A DNA stretch of 5,903 nucleotides from Acidobacteriota bacterium (GCA_024640445.1 JAHEEZ010000221.1:1-5903); one strand, 5' to 3'. Positions 1 to 5,407 are shown, numbered from the stretch's first letter. Translations and numbers: made by a program. The notes: generated by a model not told the origin, from the sequence alone.

Positions 1-101
1 TCGGTTACGTGATCCTCGATATCGATTCGGAACTTTCAAGAAAGGCATCCCAGATCCTCAAGAAGATAGAAGGCACGATAAAGATCCGGATCGTATATTG
101 A
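1..101 (+). CDS. serA: D-3-phosphoglycerate dehydrogenase, C-terminal fragment (ACT domain)
   Basis: Only the last 32 codons are present, read from position 3 and ending at TGA 99-101; the rest lies left of the window. The peptide begins GYVILDIDSE and ends EGTIKIRIVY. This matches the end of the ACT domain of SerA-type phosphoglycerate dehydrogenases, where a GYVVIDIE-like strand, a helix and a final GTIRxRLLY strand close the protein. The full enzyme oxidises 3-phosphoglycerate to 3-phosphohydroxypyruvate, the first step of serine synthesis, and the ACT domain commonly serves serine feedback or assembly. The gene converges on the lipase gene with only 13 bases between the stops, and I see no terminator hairpin there. 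Another ACT-containing 2-hydroxyacid dehydrogenase cannot be excluded from so short a tail. Confidence 0.8.
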   Translation, partial: GYVILDIDSELSRKASQILKKIEGTIKIRIVY

Positions 102-114
102 ATGGCAGGATCGA

Positions 115-945
115 TCAGCTCCCCGAAGAAAGCCTTTCCCCGATAAGTTTGTAAACGTGGAAATTGTAGACCAGGCCGATGTGGGTGCCTGTGACCTCGT
201 AGTTGTTCTCGTCGAAACGTGAAACACAGCTTTGCCAGTCAACGATCCCGTCAGACTTTGTATAGATCGCGGTCTGCTTCACATCCCTCGGCATCCCGTT
301 ATGAAGCGACGTGACCGCAAGGCAGTCGCAATGGCCCGTGTAACAGTGTGGGTATTCGGATTTGTCGTTCTTGTTGAAGATTCTCCGGCGGATCTTTTCC
401 GAGAGTTCGACGACGCCCGGATGCGAACGCACCCCGCGGAAAGGCGACGCTAGCGTGATGACCGATTCGATCAAAACCCGCTTTTGTACGACCGCCGACC
501 GTGAAAGCACGCCTCCGAGGCTGTGGCCGATGAGATGCACCGGCCGGCCCGTCTCTTCCGAAGCGCGGTCGATCGTTTCCATCAGTTTGTCGGCAAGGGT
601 GTTCAAGCAGTCCGCATTCCAGCCTATGTTCGACAGGTAAGGCGTGTAGCCGATCCTTTTCAGCCACAGATAAAGCTCGTACAGATAAACATCGGAACCC
701 AGAAATCCCGGTACCACGATCACCGCCGAGCCGTCGCCTTTCGGAACTCCAAATCCGTAATAGACCGGCGAAAGATGCAGCAGCGTCCAATCCACGCCTA
801 CCAGCGATTCGAACCAGATCGGCAGTGTGTGTGTGCGGATCTCCTTATCAAAACCGGTGATCGCCTCGATCTCGCCCTCGATCAGATCGATCTGGTTGTT
901 GAAGATGGACTCAGGGATATTGAATTGAAGGTCGCGTTCTGTCAT
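115..945 (-). CDS. Alpha/beta-hydrolase, lipase/esterase family
   Basis: A 276-residue soluble protein with no signal peptide or membrane segment. An oxyanion-type strand (AVIVVPGFLGS, residues 74-84) is followed by the nucleophile elbow GHSLGG (140-145), giving Ser142 as catalytic serine. The strand YTKSDGIVDW (228-237) supplies the likely acid, Asp232 (Asp236 is the alternative), and GTHIGL (253-258) supplies His255. A Cys/His cluster, HCYTGHCDC (200-208), with Cys240 soon after, resembles the paired cysteines of a bacterial lipase subgroup and may form disulfides or bind metal. The substrate is inferred to be a lipid ester. The gene lies 39 nt after the WS/DGAT gene on the same strand, so the two may be co-transcribed and act on the same stored lipid. 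The upstream spacer has a GAGGG 21 nt before the ATG but no well-placed Shine-Dalgarno; no other in-frame start fits. Confidence 0.88.
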   Translation of the reverse strand: MTERDLQFNIPESIFNNQIDLIEGEIEAITGFDKEIRTHTLPIWFESLVGVDWTLLHLSPVYYGFGVPKGDGSAVIVVPGFLGSDVYLYELYLWLKRIGYTPYLSNIGWNADCLNTLADKLMETIDRASEETGRPVHLIGHSLGGVLSRSAVVQKRVLIESVITLASPFRGVRSHPGVVELSEKIRRRIFNKNDKSEYPHCYTGHCDCLAVTSLHNGMPRDVKQTAIYTKSDGIVDWQSCVSRFDENNYEVTGTHIGLVYNFHVYKLIGERLSSGS

Positions 946-984
946 TCGTTTCGGTCTTACACGGTTCCCTCGGCTCTTGCCGTC

Positions 985-2421
985 TCAGGCATTTGCGGAC
1001 TCAGCCCTCTCTCCGAGTTCCCCGCAAAAGGCAAGCATTTCTTCAAAGACTCCGTCCATCAGTTCCTTGAACTTCTCGACGTCTTTCATCGCCCCTGCGT
1101 CGGACGAGAGTCCGAAGTACAGATTCTGATTATAACTGAAGATCGCGCAGCCGAGGCCCAAACCGTAACCGACCGGGACATACGGATAATGCGCGAGCAT
1201 CTTTCGCCCGGCGAGATAAAGCGGTATCTGGGGGCCGGGAACATTCGTCGCGACCATATTGAATGGCGGTATTGGAGTGTCTGCGATCGTGCCGATCACG
1301 GACTGCATCGGCGCGGGAAGAAGCGAATAGACCGCGCCAATCGTCAGAAGCCCTTCCGCAAGCCGTGTTTCCTTCATCAGCCCGGTCTTCTTGTTAACGT
1401 ACGCGAAGCGTTTGGCAAGATCTTCTATATCAAGAGGTATTTCGACAGGCAGTATGGAGATTAGATTCCCTAGCGACCCCCTCTGCTCTTTCTGTCGAAG
1501 GCTTACAGGCATCATGAACCTCACCTTTCGGTCTACGGTTTCCGCTCCTGCCTGTTTGGCGTAGCGCGCGACAGTTTCGCTCAGAACCGTCAGCACCACG
1601 TCGTTGACTGTGCCGTTAAGGGCGTTCTTGATCTTCCTCGCATCGGTGAACGAATACTCGCTCCAGGCAAGCCGGCGCTCGCCGCTGCACTCTCCATTGA
1701 AAGGAAGCAGATCAACCGGCGCGGCTACCGAGGGAAAGACGTCGGCGATCAGAGGCAGTTTTTCGGCGGTCTGCGGATTGGCCAGGCTGGAAGCGAGATA
1801 CATCATTCCCGCCTGCATTTCGAGAAAACGGTTCATTCCCTCCTCGATACTGCCGAGTATCGAGTCGAAAAGCTGGCGCGTCGGATCGGTCTCCCGCGGT
1901 TCCGGTTTGAACTCTTCCACCTCGGGAAGCGGAGGCGGGTCGGGCGAAATGTCGAAAAGTATCTTGATCAGATCTACGCCCGATATCCCGTCGACCATGC
2001 AGTGATGGACCTTCGCGATCAACGCCGAATGGTCGCCCTTCATATCATTGATTAGATAGAGCTCCCATAACGGCTTCTCGCGGTCCATCAGGTCCGTCAT
2101 CTTTTCGCCGGCGACCGCGGCGAGACCGTTGAGATCGAGCTTCTTTTTGCTCTTGATCTCGAAAATGTGGTTATCAATATCGAAGTTCTCGTCGAATTCC
2201 CAGGTAGGATGGCTGATTCCAAAAGGGTCGGGAACGACTTTTTGAGTGTAGCGTGGGATCAGGTGGAGGCGCTCGGCGACATGCTTTTTCAGCGTCTTCA
2301 GCGGGACCTTTCCTTCAAAAACGCTGGTGCTGCCAATATGAAGCGGACATTCCTTCTTTTCGAGATAAAGGAACGTCGCGTCAAATGACGTCATCCTGCG
2401 ATTTAGTTTCGGCCTCTCCAT
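985..2421 (-). CDS. Wax ester synthase/diacylglycerol acyltransferase (WS/DGAT family)
   Basis: A 478-residue protein of typical family length. The condensation-domain-like active site HHxxxDG is intact as HHCMVDG (residues 139-145), with His140 expected to be the general base. Other family marks are FDATFLYLE (13-21), PLWELYLI (117-124), NDVVLTVLS (273-281) and the C-terminal VATNVPGPQIPLYLAG block (390-405). WS/DGAT enzymes transfer an acyl group from acyl-CoA to a fatty alcohol or diacylglycerol, making wax esters or triacylglycerol at the membrane, from which lipid bodies grow. A proline/glutamate-rich linker (159-180) separates the two lobes. The start is uncertain. ATG 2421 has no visible Shine-Dalgarno because a dispersed repeat begins 9 nt upstream. 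Met10 (ATG 2394-2392) gives an N-terminus, MTSFDATFLYLE, closer to known members. The lipase gene follows closely. Substrate preference cannot be read from the sequence. Confidence 0.93.
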   Translation of the reverse strand: MERPKLNRRMTSFDATFLYLEKKECPLHIGSTSVFEGKVPLKTLKKHVAERLHLIPRYTQKVVPDPFGISHPTWEFDENFDIDNHIFEIKSKKKLDLNGLAAVAGEKMTDLMDREKPLWELYLINDMKGDHSALIAKVHHCMVDGISGVDLIKILFDISPDPPPLPEVEEFKPEPRETDPTRQLFDSILGSIEEGMNRFLEMQAGMMYLASSLANPQTAEKLPLIADVFPSVAAPVDLLPFNGECSGERRLAWSEYSFTDARKIKNALNGTVNDVVLTVLSETVARYAKQAGAETVDRKVRFMMPVSLRQKEQRGSLGNLISILPVEIPLDIEDLAKRFAYVNKKTGLMKETRLAEGLLTIGAVYSLLPAPMQSVIGTIADTPIPPFNMVATNVPGPQIPLYLAGRKMLAHYPYVPVGYGLGLGCAIFSYNQNLYFGLSSDAGAMKDVEKFKELMDGVFEEMLAFCGELGERAESANA

Positions 2422-2429
2422 TTGTTGCT

Positions 2430-2455
2430 AACCGCAGAGTCGCAAAGTCGCGGAG
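2430..2455 (+). repeat. Dispersed GC-rich triple-unit repeat, copy A
   Basis: Three tandem-like units, ACCGCAGAG, TCGCAAAG and TCGCGGAG, preceded by A. It is the partner of the reverse-strand copy at 2514-2539, matching 22 of 26 positions. It sits 9 nt upstream of the annotated WS/DGAT start, where a ribosome-binding site would be expected. The same unit design recurs at 5412-5439, 5639-5664 and, in a variant form, 5733-5707. Confidence 0.8.
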
Positions 2456-2513
2456 GTCTTTAGGGAGTCTAGATGGTATTGCGCCCAACTGATCCAAGAG
2501 CAGAATTCTTTCA

Positions 2514-2539
2514 CTCTGCGCCTTTGCGCCTCCGCGGTT
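2514..2539 (-). repeat. Dispersed GC-rich triple-unit repeat, copy B (inverted)
   Basis: Read on the minus strand, the units are ACCGCGGAG, GCGCAAAG and GCGCAGAG, preceded by GATCA like copies C and D. It lies 58 nt from copy A in opposite orientation. A transcript running from the GNAT gene into the WS/DGAT gene could therefore fold the pair into a stem of about 23 paired positions out of 26, counting one G-U. This could stabilise, process or terminate the message between the two genes. No T-tract follows, so a classical terminator is unlikely. Confidence 0.8.
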
Positions 2540-2551
2540 GATCTCTCTTTT

Positions 2552-3118
2552 TTATTCATTAAATCCCGTCACGTCATACGACATGATTATAAGGTCGTGC
2601 GTCCGGTCGTTTCTGTCGATAACGCAGTCGGCGAGCAGTGCTTCCATCTTGAAACCGAGTTTCTCGAATACCTGGATCGCACCTTTCTGCTCCGATGCCA
2701 TTCTCGCCATCACCTTCTTTAGCCCAAGCTCTTCGGCGCGGGCGAACAATTCGCCGGCAAGTATGTGCCCGAGCCCCTTGCCCCGGGCCTCCGGCGCCAG
2801 AAGGAGAATCATTCCCCCGAGATGCCGCGTCCATTCCTGCTCTTCGTGTATGAGGCTTCCATGGCCTACCAGCTTTCCGTCGCTTTCTACCAATATCGTG
2901 TGGATGTAGTTCTTTCGAAGCCTCCGGATCCAGTCCTCGACCGTGTCTTCCTTCGTAATGTCGACCGCCAGGAACAAAAGGTCGTATTCCGGAAGCGAAC
3001 GCGCGAATTCGAGCATCGCTTCCTTGTCATCGGCCGTCATCAGGCGGAGAGTCAGCTCTTCGCCGCCAACCTTTGTCTTCCAGGGATACGTCCTTTTTGA
3101 TTTTGTCTGTTTCGCCAT
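2552..3118 (-). CDS. GNAT-family N-acetyltransferase
   Basis: A 188-residue single-domain protein. After a basic N-terminus (MAKQTKSKRT) the GNAT fold starts near residue 21 (ELTLRLMTADD). Motif A is clear: the strand GMILLLAPEARGKGLG (102-117) contains the acetyl-CoA pyrophosphate loop R112-G-K-G-L-G117, followed by a helix to about residue 131. Motif B is GAIQVFEKLGFKMEALL (146-162). These enzymes move an acetyl group from acetyl-CoA to an amine on a protein, antibiotic or metabolite; the acceptor here cannot be predicted. The ATG at 3118 is supported by GAGG (3129-3126) 7 nt upstream. The gene lies between the phasin terminator and the inverted repeat pair, so it is probably transcribed separately from the phasins. 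I found no convincing promoter in the short upstream spacer. A hairpin-forming inverted repeat lies just ahead of it. Confidence 0.9.
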   Translation of the reverse strand: MAKQTKSKRTYPWKTKVGGEELTLRLMTADDKEAMLEFARSLPEYDLLFLAVDITKEDTVEDWIRRLRKNYIHTILVESDGKLVGHGSLIHEEQEWTRHLGGMILLLAPEARGKGLGHILAGELFARAEELGLKKVMARMASEQKGAIQVFEKLGFKMEALLADCVIDRNDRTHDLIIMSYDVTGFNE

Positions 3119-3133
3119 TTCGTGTCCTCAAAC

Positions 3134-3148
3134 GTAGTCAAAGACTAC
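3134..3148. promoter_or_regulatory. Perfect inverted repeat upstream of the GNAT gene
   Basis: GTAGTC, AAA, GACTAC: a perfect 6-bp inverted repeat with a 3-nt centre, 15-30 nt upstream of the GNAT ATG and just before its GAGG ribosome-binding site. It could be a small operator or a hairpin in the 5' leader. Function is inferred from position only. Confidence 0.4.
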
Positions 3149-3206
3149 CATATTCCAACGCCTGTGACATCGCTCCATGGGTTCCGGCCCGGCGCGTCTG
3201 GAGCGC

Positions 3207-3245
3207 AAAAATGGGGCGCCGCCGATCTTAGCCGACGCGCGCCCC
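3207..3245 (-). terminator. Rho-independent terminator of the phasin operon
   Basis: On the minus strand the stem GGGGCGC (3245-3239) pairs perfectly with GCGCCCC (3219-3213). The loop is 19 nt, and A plus TTTTT (3212-3207) follows directly. It lies 34 nt after the stop of the larger phasin gene and in the right orientation to end that transcript. The loop is longer than usual, but the GC-rich stem with adjacent T-run is the standard layout. Confidence 0.75.
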
Positions 3246-3279
3246 TCTCCCCTTGCCCGTTAAAAAGACTGGCCGCAAT

Positions 3280-4020
3280 CTATTCTTTCTTTCCGCGGTC
3301 CTGCGCTCCGAGCAGCGGCATCTGCATCGCCATATCGAGCCAGCGTTTCTGGATCTCCACATAGCTGCTCATAGTCGCCTGCGCAAAATCCGCAAACGCC
3401 GCAGCCGGTGTGTTGTCGTCAAGCTTGAATCCCTGTTTCACGGCTTTCATCATTTCCGCATTCTGCTTCGCAGCAAAATCCAGCCACGACATCCTTAGCT
3501 TTACGAAAGTATCCAGGCCGGCCTTGACCGACTGCTGAACACCGCCGACAACATCGGGGTTCGAGAGGTCCGCTCCCGAACGCACCGACGATATCAGTTC
3601 TTCCCCTTGCTCGATCGCAATTTCTGACCAATGCTTTTGTGCCTGAACAAATCCTTCGACGCCCTGTTTCGCCCAGTCGGCGAGGGCTTCGGAAGGCGCG
3701 TTCTCAGCCATTCCGGCAACTTCGGACACGGTCTTGAAAACCAGTTCGTATTGCCTGGTCGTCATTTCAAGCCACATCTTCTGCGCTTCTACAAGCTGAT
3801 CCACCACTGTTCTTGCCCAATCGGCCGCCACCTTCTCCGCTCCCGCAGCGGACTTAGTCGCTTTCGGAGCCGTTTTTGGAGCCCCGTCCTGTTCTCTGCC
3901 CGCCGATCTTGGCGCTGATCTAGGCGCCGCCTTTTTCGGTGCCGCCTTCTTTGCCGCCGGTTTCTTTGGTGCGGCCTTTTTCGCCGTGGTCTTGCCTTTT
4001 GCCTTCTTTGCTTCAGCCAT
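3280..4020 (-). CDS. Phasin-like granule protein with N-terminal histone-like tail
   Basis: A 246-residue protein in two parts. Residues 1-60 form a disordered basic tail of Lys/Ala/Pro repeats (TAKKAAPKK, AAKKAAPKK, then RSAPRSA). It resembles the DNA-binding tails of the PHA granule proteins PhaF and PhaM, but those carry the tail at the C-terminus. Residues 66-233 are predicted helical and contain four copies of a motif like FVxAQKxWLEMAxxQ, typical of phasins. Their conserved Trp residues (83, 131, 179, 227) are exactly 48 residues apart. Phasins are amphipathic proteins that coat storage granules; the basic tail suggests a link between granule and nucleoid. It is the second gene of the phasin operon, 37 nt after the smaller phasin, and a terminator follows. 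AGGA directly before the ATG and GAGGGG about 9 nt upstream are possible ribosome-binding sites. The phasin assignment rests on motif and context; the cargo is unproven. Confidence 0.82.
   Translation of the reverse strand: MAEAKKAKGKTTAKKAAPKKPAAKKAAPKKAAPRSAPRSAGREQDGAPKTAPKATKSAAGAEKVAADWARTVVDQLVEAQKMWLEMTTRQYELVFKTVSEVAGMAENAPSEALADWAKQGVEGFVQAQKHWSEIAIEQGEELISSVRSGADLSNPDVVGGVQQSVKAGLDTFVKLRMSWLDFAAKQNAEMMKAVKQGFKLDDNTPAAAFADFAQATMSSYVEIQKRWLDMAMQMPLLGAQDRGKKE
3322..3825 (-). repeat. Four-fold 48-residue protein repeat in the larger phasin
   Basis: Codons 66-233 encode repeats starting at residues 66, 114, 162 and 210. Repeats 1, 2 and 4 begin ADW, ADW and ADF; repeat 3 has QQS at that place. 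Each carries [LFY]V[EQK], then two residues, a basic or polar pair and Trp, followed by [LS][ED][MIF]. There are no gaps between repeats: Trp 83, 131, 179 and 227 are 144 bases apart at DNA level. The last copy is cut short before the basic C-terminus. DNA identity between copies is low, so the duplication is old. Confidence 0.85.
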
Positions 4021-4034
4021 TCCTATTTACCCCT

Positions 4035-4050
4035 CTGCGTTCTCACGCGG
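4035..4050 (-). other. Small hairpin between the two phasin genes
   Basis: In the phasin mRNA, GCGU and ACGC pair around a GAGA tetraloop of the GNRA class, with an outer C-G pair beyond one mismatch. It sits in the 37-nt spacer just upstream of the larger phasin's ribosome-binding site. It could tune translation or stabilise an mRNA end, but the stem is short. Confidence 0.35.
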
Positions 4051-4057
4051 CGCCCAA

Positions 4058-4438
4058 TTACTTGGCTGCAGCTTTCGTCTTCGGCGTGACGGTCTCGAAG
4101 GTCTTCTCAACGCTGTCGATAATGCCTTTGCCGAATTCGGTCACTTTGTCCTGGTACGGTAATTCCACCTTGGACGCGGTTTCGATCATATGCTCGCCCG
4201 TCGCTGCGAAAAGCTTGATCCAATCCTGTCGGATCTTCGAAGCCGTGTCCCAGTAGTTCTTCGCGACCTTAAGACCTTCCGCGTTCGTGTCGTATCCGAG
4301 CTTGTAAAGTCCCTGAACGTAGCCCTCAGCCAACTCAGCTGTCTGGACCGCGCCGTTCAGAGCCAGCTTCGCGCTGTTCTGTGTAAGCTCAACCGCCTTT
4401 TCCATCGTATCGTTCGCCACTTTCGTCGTCTTTGCCAT
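4058..4438 (-). CDS. phaP: Small phasin-family granule-associated protein
   Basis: A 126-residue, mostly helical, Cys-free protein with no signal peptide or membrane segment. Heptad-like amphipathic stretches run through most of it (MEKAVELTQNSAKLALNG, 12-29; KVAKNYWDTASKIRQDWIKL, 57-76). It ends in a Lys/Ala/Pro tail (TPKTKAAAK, 118-126). Size, composition and the small basic tail fit PhaP-type phasins, abundant proteins that bind the granule surface and limit granule size. It is the first gene of the phasin operon. It is driven by a near-consensus promoter about 80 nt upstream and faces a divergent PhaR-type regulator, the standard regulator of phasin genes. Ribosome-binding candidates are GGGAG about 11 nt before the ATG and AAGG closer in. 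The family call relies strongly on context because phasins are poorly conserved. Confidence 0.78.
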   Translation of the reverse strand: MAKTTKVANDTMEKAVELTQNSAKLALNGAVQTAELAEGYVQGLYKLGYDTNAEGLKVAKNYWDTASKIRQDWIKLFAATGEHMIETASKVELPYQDKVTEFGKGIIDSVEKTFETVTPKTKAAAK

Positions 4439-4518
4439 TGCCTTAAATTCTCCCTAAATGTTTTACGAGTGCCAATTCGTTTCGTCGAAGCCCGTTTGAT
4501 ATCTTGCCCGACGAACCA

Positions 4519-4547
4519 AATATATGGGAGCACATCGGCATTGTCAA
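4519..4547 (-). promoter_or_regulatory. Sigma70-type promoter of the phasin operon
   Basis: On the minus strand, TTGACA (4547-4542) and TATATT (4524-4519) are separated by exactly 17 nt. That is a perfect -35 box and a -10 box with five of six consensus bases. Transcription would begin near 4512, giving a leader of about 73 nt before the small phasin. The -35 box is 7 nt from the palindrome at 4555-4570, so a bound repressor could touch RNA polymerase. The strong promoter agrees with phasins being abundant when derepressed. Confidence 0.75.
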
Positions 4548-4554
4548 GCGATTT

Positions 4555-4570
4555 TCTCGCATTTGCGAGA
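4555..4570. promoter_or_regulatory. Perfect palindrome, candidate PhaR operator at the phasin promoter
   Basis: TCTCGCATTTGCGAGA: two 7-bp arms (TCTCGCA and TGCGAGA) around a 2-nt centre. It lies immediately upstream of the phasin -35 box. The arm recurs at 4694-4700 and 4772-4778 in the same spacer. Known PhaR sites also use paired GC-containing half-sites in phasin and phaR promoters, so this is the best operator candidate. Binding is inferred. Confidence 0.6.
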
Positions 4571-4687
4571 TATATTTTCGGAGATACCCATAACTTACTC
4601 ATTTGTCATATGTTAACTCTTTCCTAAGTTGCATATAGAGAACTCATACTGATTAGACTGTCAGTAAATATAAGGCTACAACGTCAA

Positions 4688-4706
4688 CGCAATTGCGAGA
4701 TTCTCG
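4688..4706. promoter_or_regulatory. Compound palindrome with the shared TGCGAGA motif
   Basis: Two palindromes overlap here: CGCAATTGCG (4688-4697) and CGAGA-T-TCTCG (4696-4706). Together they contain TTGCGAGA (4693-4700), the same arm as the palindrome at 4555-4570. This is a second operator candidate, 76-94 nt upstream of phaR. Confidence 0.5.
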
Positions 4707-4721
4707 TAACCTACTTATTTA
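4693..4721 (+). promoter_or_regulatory. Possible weak phaR promoter
   Basis: TTGCGA (4693-4698) and TATTTA (4716-4721) are 17 nt apart and point to phaR. Both boxes match the consensus poorly. The interest is that the -35 box would lie inside the compound palindrome, which would make it repressible. Other weak box pairs exist in this AT-rich region. Confidence 0.25.
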
Positions 4722-4771
4722 ACTTGGGTTGTAAGTTTTTGATGGATTGTTCGCATATTTTGATGTTAAAC

Positions 4772-4778
4772 TGCGAGA
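4772..4778 (+). promoter_or_regulatory. TGCGAGA copy abutting the phaR start codon
   Basis: TGCGAGA lies 3 nt before the phaR ATG, where the ribosome-binding site should be; its GAGA is the only Shine-Dalgarno-like stretch. If it is a real half-site, the regulator could block its own expression. A chance match is possible for a single 7-mer. Confidence 0.35.
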
Positions 4779-4781
4779 CAA

Positions 4782-5264
4782 ATGACGAAGAAGAAAAAGA
4801 CAGAGCCTGAATCGGACGCGATCCTCATAAAGCGGCACGGAAACCGGCGCCTCTACAACACGGAAACCAAGAGTTACGTGAACTACGAGGACCTCGCGGA
4901 GATCGTGCGAGACGGGTATGACATACGAGTTGTGGATTCGAAGACGAACGAAGACGTCACCAAAGCGGTCCTCATCCAGGTGATCCTCGAAGAAGAAAAG
5001 AGGGATAGCTCCGTTCTCCCCACGGACTTTCTGTTCCAGGTCCTAAGATCGCAGGAAGGCTCGATGCAGGATTTCTTCCGCAATCATCTTTCCGCAAGCT
5101 TCGAAGCCTATATGAAGACTAAGGAAGAATTCGACAATCGCTTCCGCAGCATCCTCGAAATGGCCATCTCCGCCCCGCATATGATGGAGAAACTGATACC
5201 CGGCGCGGAGGTGATGCGGGAAGTGCTTACGGGAACTCCAGACAAGGATAAAGAAAAAGAGTAG
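4782..5264 (+). CDS. phaR: PhaR-type polyhydroxyalkanoate synthesis repressor
   Basis: A 160-residue protein. After a charged start (MTKKKKTEPE), residues 14-72 form the PHB/PHA accumulation regulator DNA-binding domain. Visible marks are IKRHGNRRLYNTETKSYV (16-33), where NRRLY is the family signature, the strand IRVVDSKTNEDVT (48-60) and LIQVILEEE (64-72). Residues 83-112 (starting FLFQVLRSQEGSMQDFF) match the adjoining PHB accumulation domain, and a charged helical tail ends in KDKEKE. Known PhaR proteins bind phasin and phaR promoters when no granule is present and leave DNA to bind nascent granules, which induces phasin synthesis. Divergent placement from two phasin genes, with palindromes between, fits that role. 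The ATG is preceded only by a weak GAGA. No synthase gene follows; repeats begin right after the stop. Confidence 0.92.
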   Translation: MTKKKKTEPESDAILIKRHGNRRLYNTETKSYVNYEDLAEIVRDGYDIRVVDSKTNEDVTKAVLIQVILEEEKRDSSVLPTDFLFQVLRSQEGSMQDFFRNHLSASFEAYMKTKEEFDNRFRSILEMAISAPHMMEKLIPGAEVMREVLTGTPDKDKEKE

Positions 5265-5295
5265 TTAGCACCCCGAGCAGTAGTCCTAATCAGTA

Positions 5296-5315
5296 CCCGG
5301 AGCGGTAGCAACGGG
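5296..5315. repeat. CCCG/CGGG hairpin within a direct repeat
   Basis: CCCG (5296-5299) pairs with CGGG (5312-5315) around AGCGGTAGC-type loop DNA. It overlaps the second copy of the 25-nt-spaced direct repeat just after phaR. Confidence 0.4.
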
Positions 5316-5337
5316 CAGAAAACGTCACGGGTTGTAG

Positions 5338-5375
5338 GGGCAGCACCTGTGGCTGCCCAATGCGCCGCCAGGCGC
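5338..5375. repeat. Two adjacent hairpins downstream of phaR
   Basis: GGGCAGC (5338-5344) pairs perfectly with GCTGCCC (5352-5358) over a 7-nt loop. Three bases later GCGCC (5362-5366) pairs with GGCGC (5371-5375) over GCCA. They could slow or end phaR transcription, but no T-run follows, so I do not call a terminator. The first hairpin, preceded by GTAGG, resembles dispersed repeats I recall from several environmental bacterial phyla. Confidence 0.55.
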
Positions 5376-5407
5376 GATCTGTTCTTAACGGAAAGGCCGC
5401 GAAGAGG

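Larger units (their letters stand above)
4439..4781. other. Divergent AT-rich control region between the phasin operon and phaR
   Basis: This 343-nt spacer carries no credible gene and is clearly more AT-rich than the flanking genes. It holds a near-consensus promoter for the phasins, a perfect 16-nt palindrome beside it, a compound palindrome in the middle and a further TGCGAGA next to the phaR start. A related half-site, TTCGCA, lies at 4750-4755. Degenerate AACTT/AAGTT inverted arms (4721-4725, 4733-4737) are also present. The layout is that of a shared regulatory region. Confidence 0.75.

Noticed and set aside
102..114. Terminator or attachment site between the converging serA and lipase genes
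   Set aside because: The 13-nt gap only contains a short GATCGATC palindrome (110-117), too small to be either.
523..1464. Long + strand open frame (313 codons) opposite the lipase and WS/DGAT genes
   Set aside because: It crosses the junction of two genes whose minus-strand frames carry clear catalytic motifs (GHSLGG, HHCMVDG). The + frame is an antisense shadow without recognisable domains.
2422..2551. Sigma70 promoter for the WS/DGAT gene
   Set aside because: TTGGAT- and TTGGGC-like boxes on the minus strand lack a matching -10 box at 16-18 nt; nothing convincing was found.
4190..4627. + strand open frame overlapping the small phasin and its promoter
   Set aside because: It is antisense to a supported gene, crosses the phasin promoter and palindrome, and shows no protein family features.
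5338..5375. Rho-independent terminator for phaR
   Set aside because: The stems are good but no T-run follows either hairpin on the + strand, so I list them only as hairpins.
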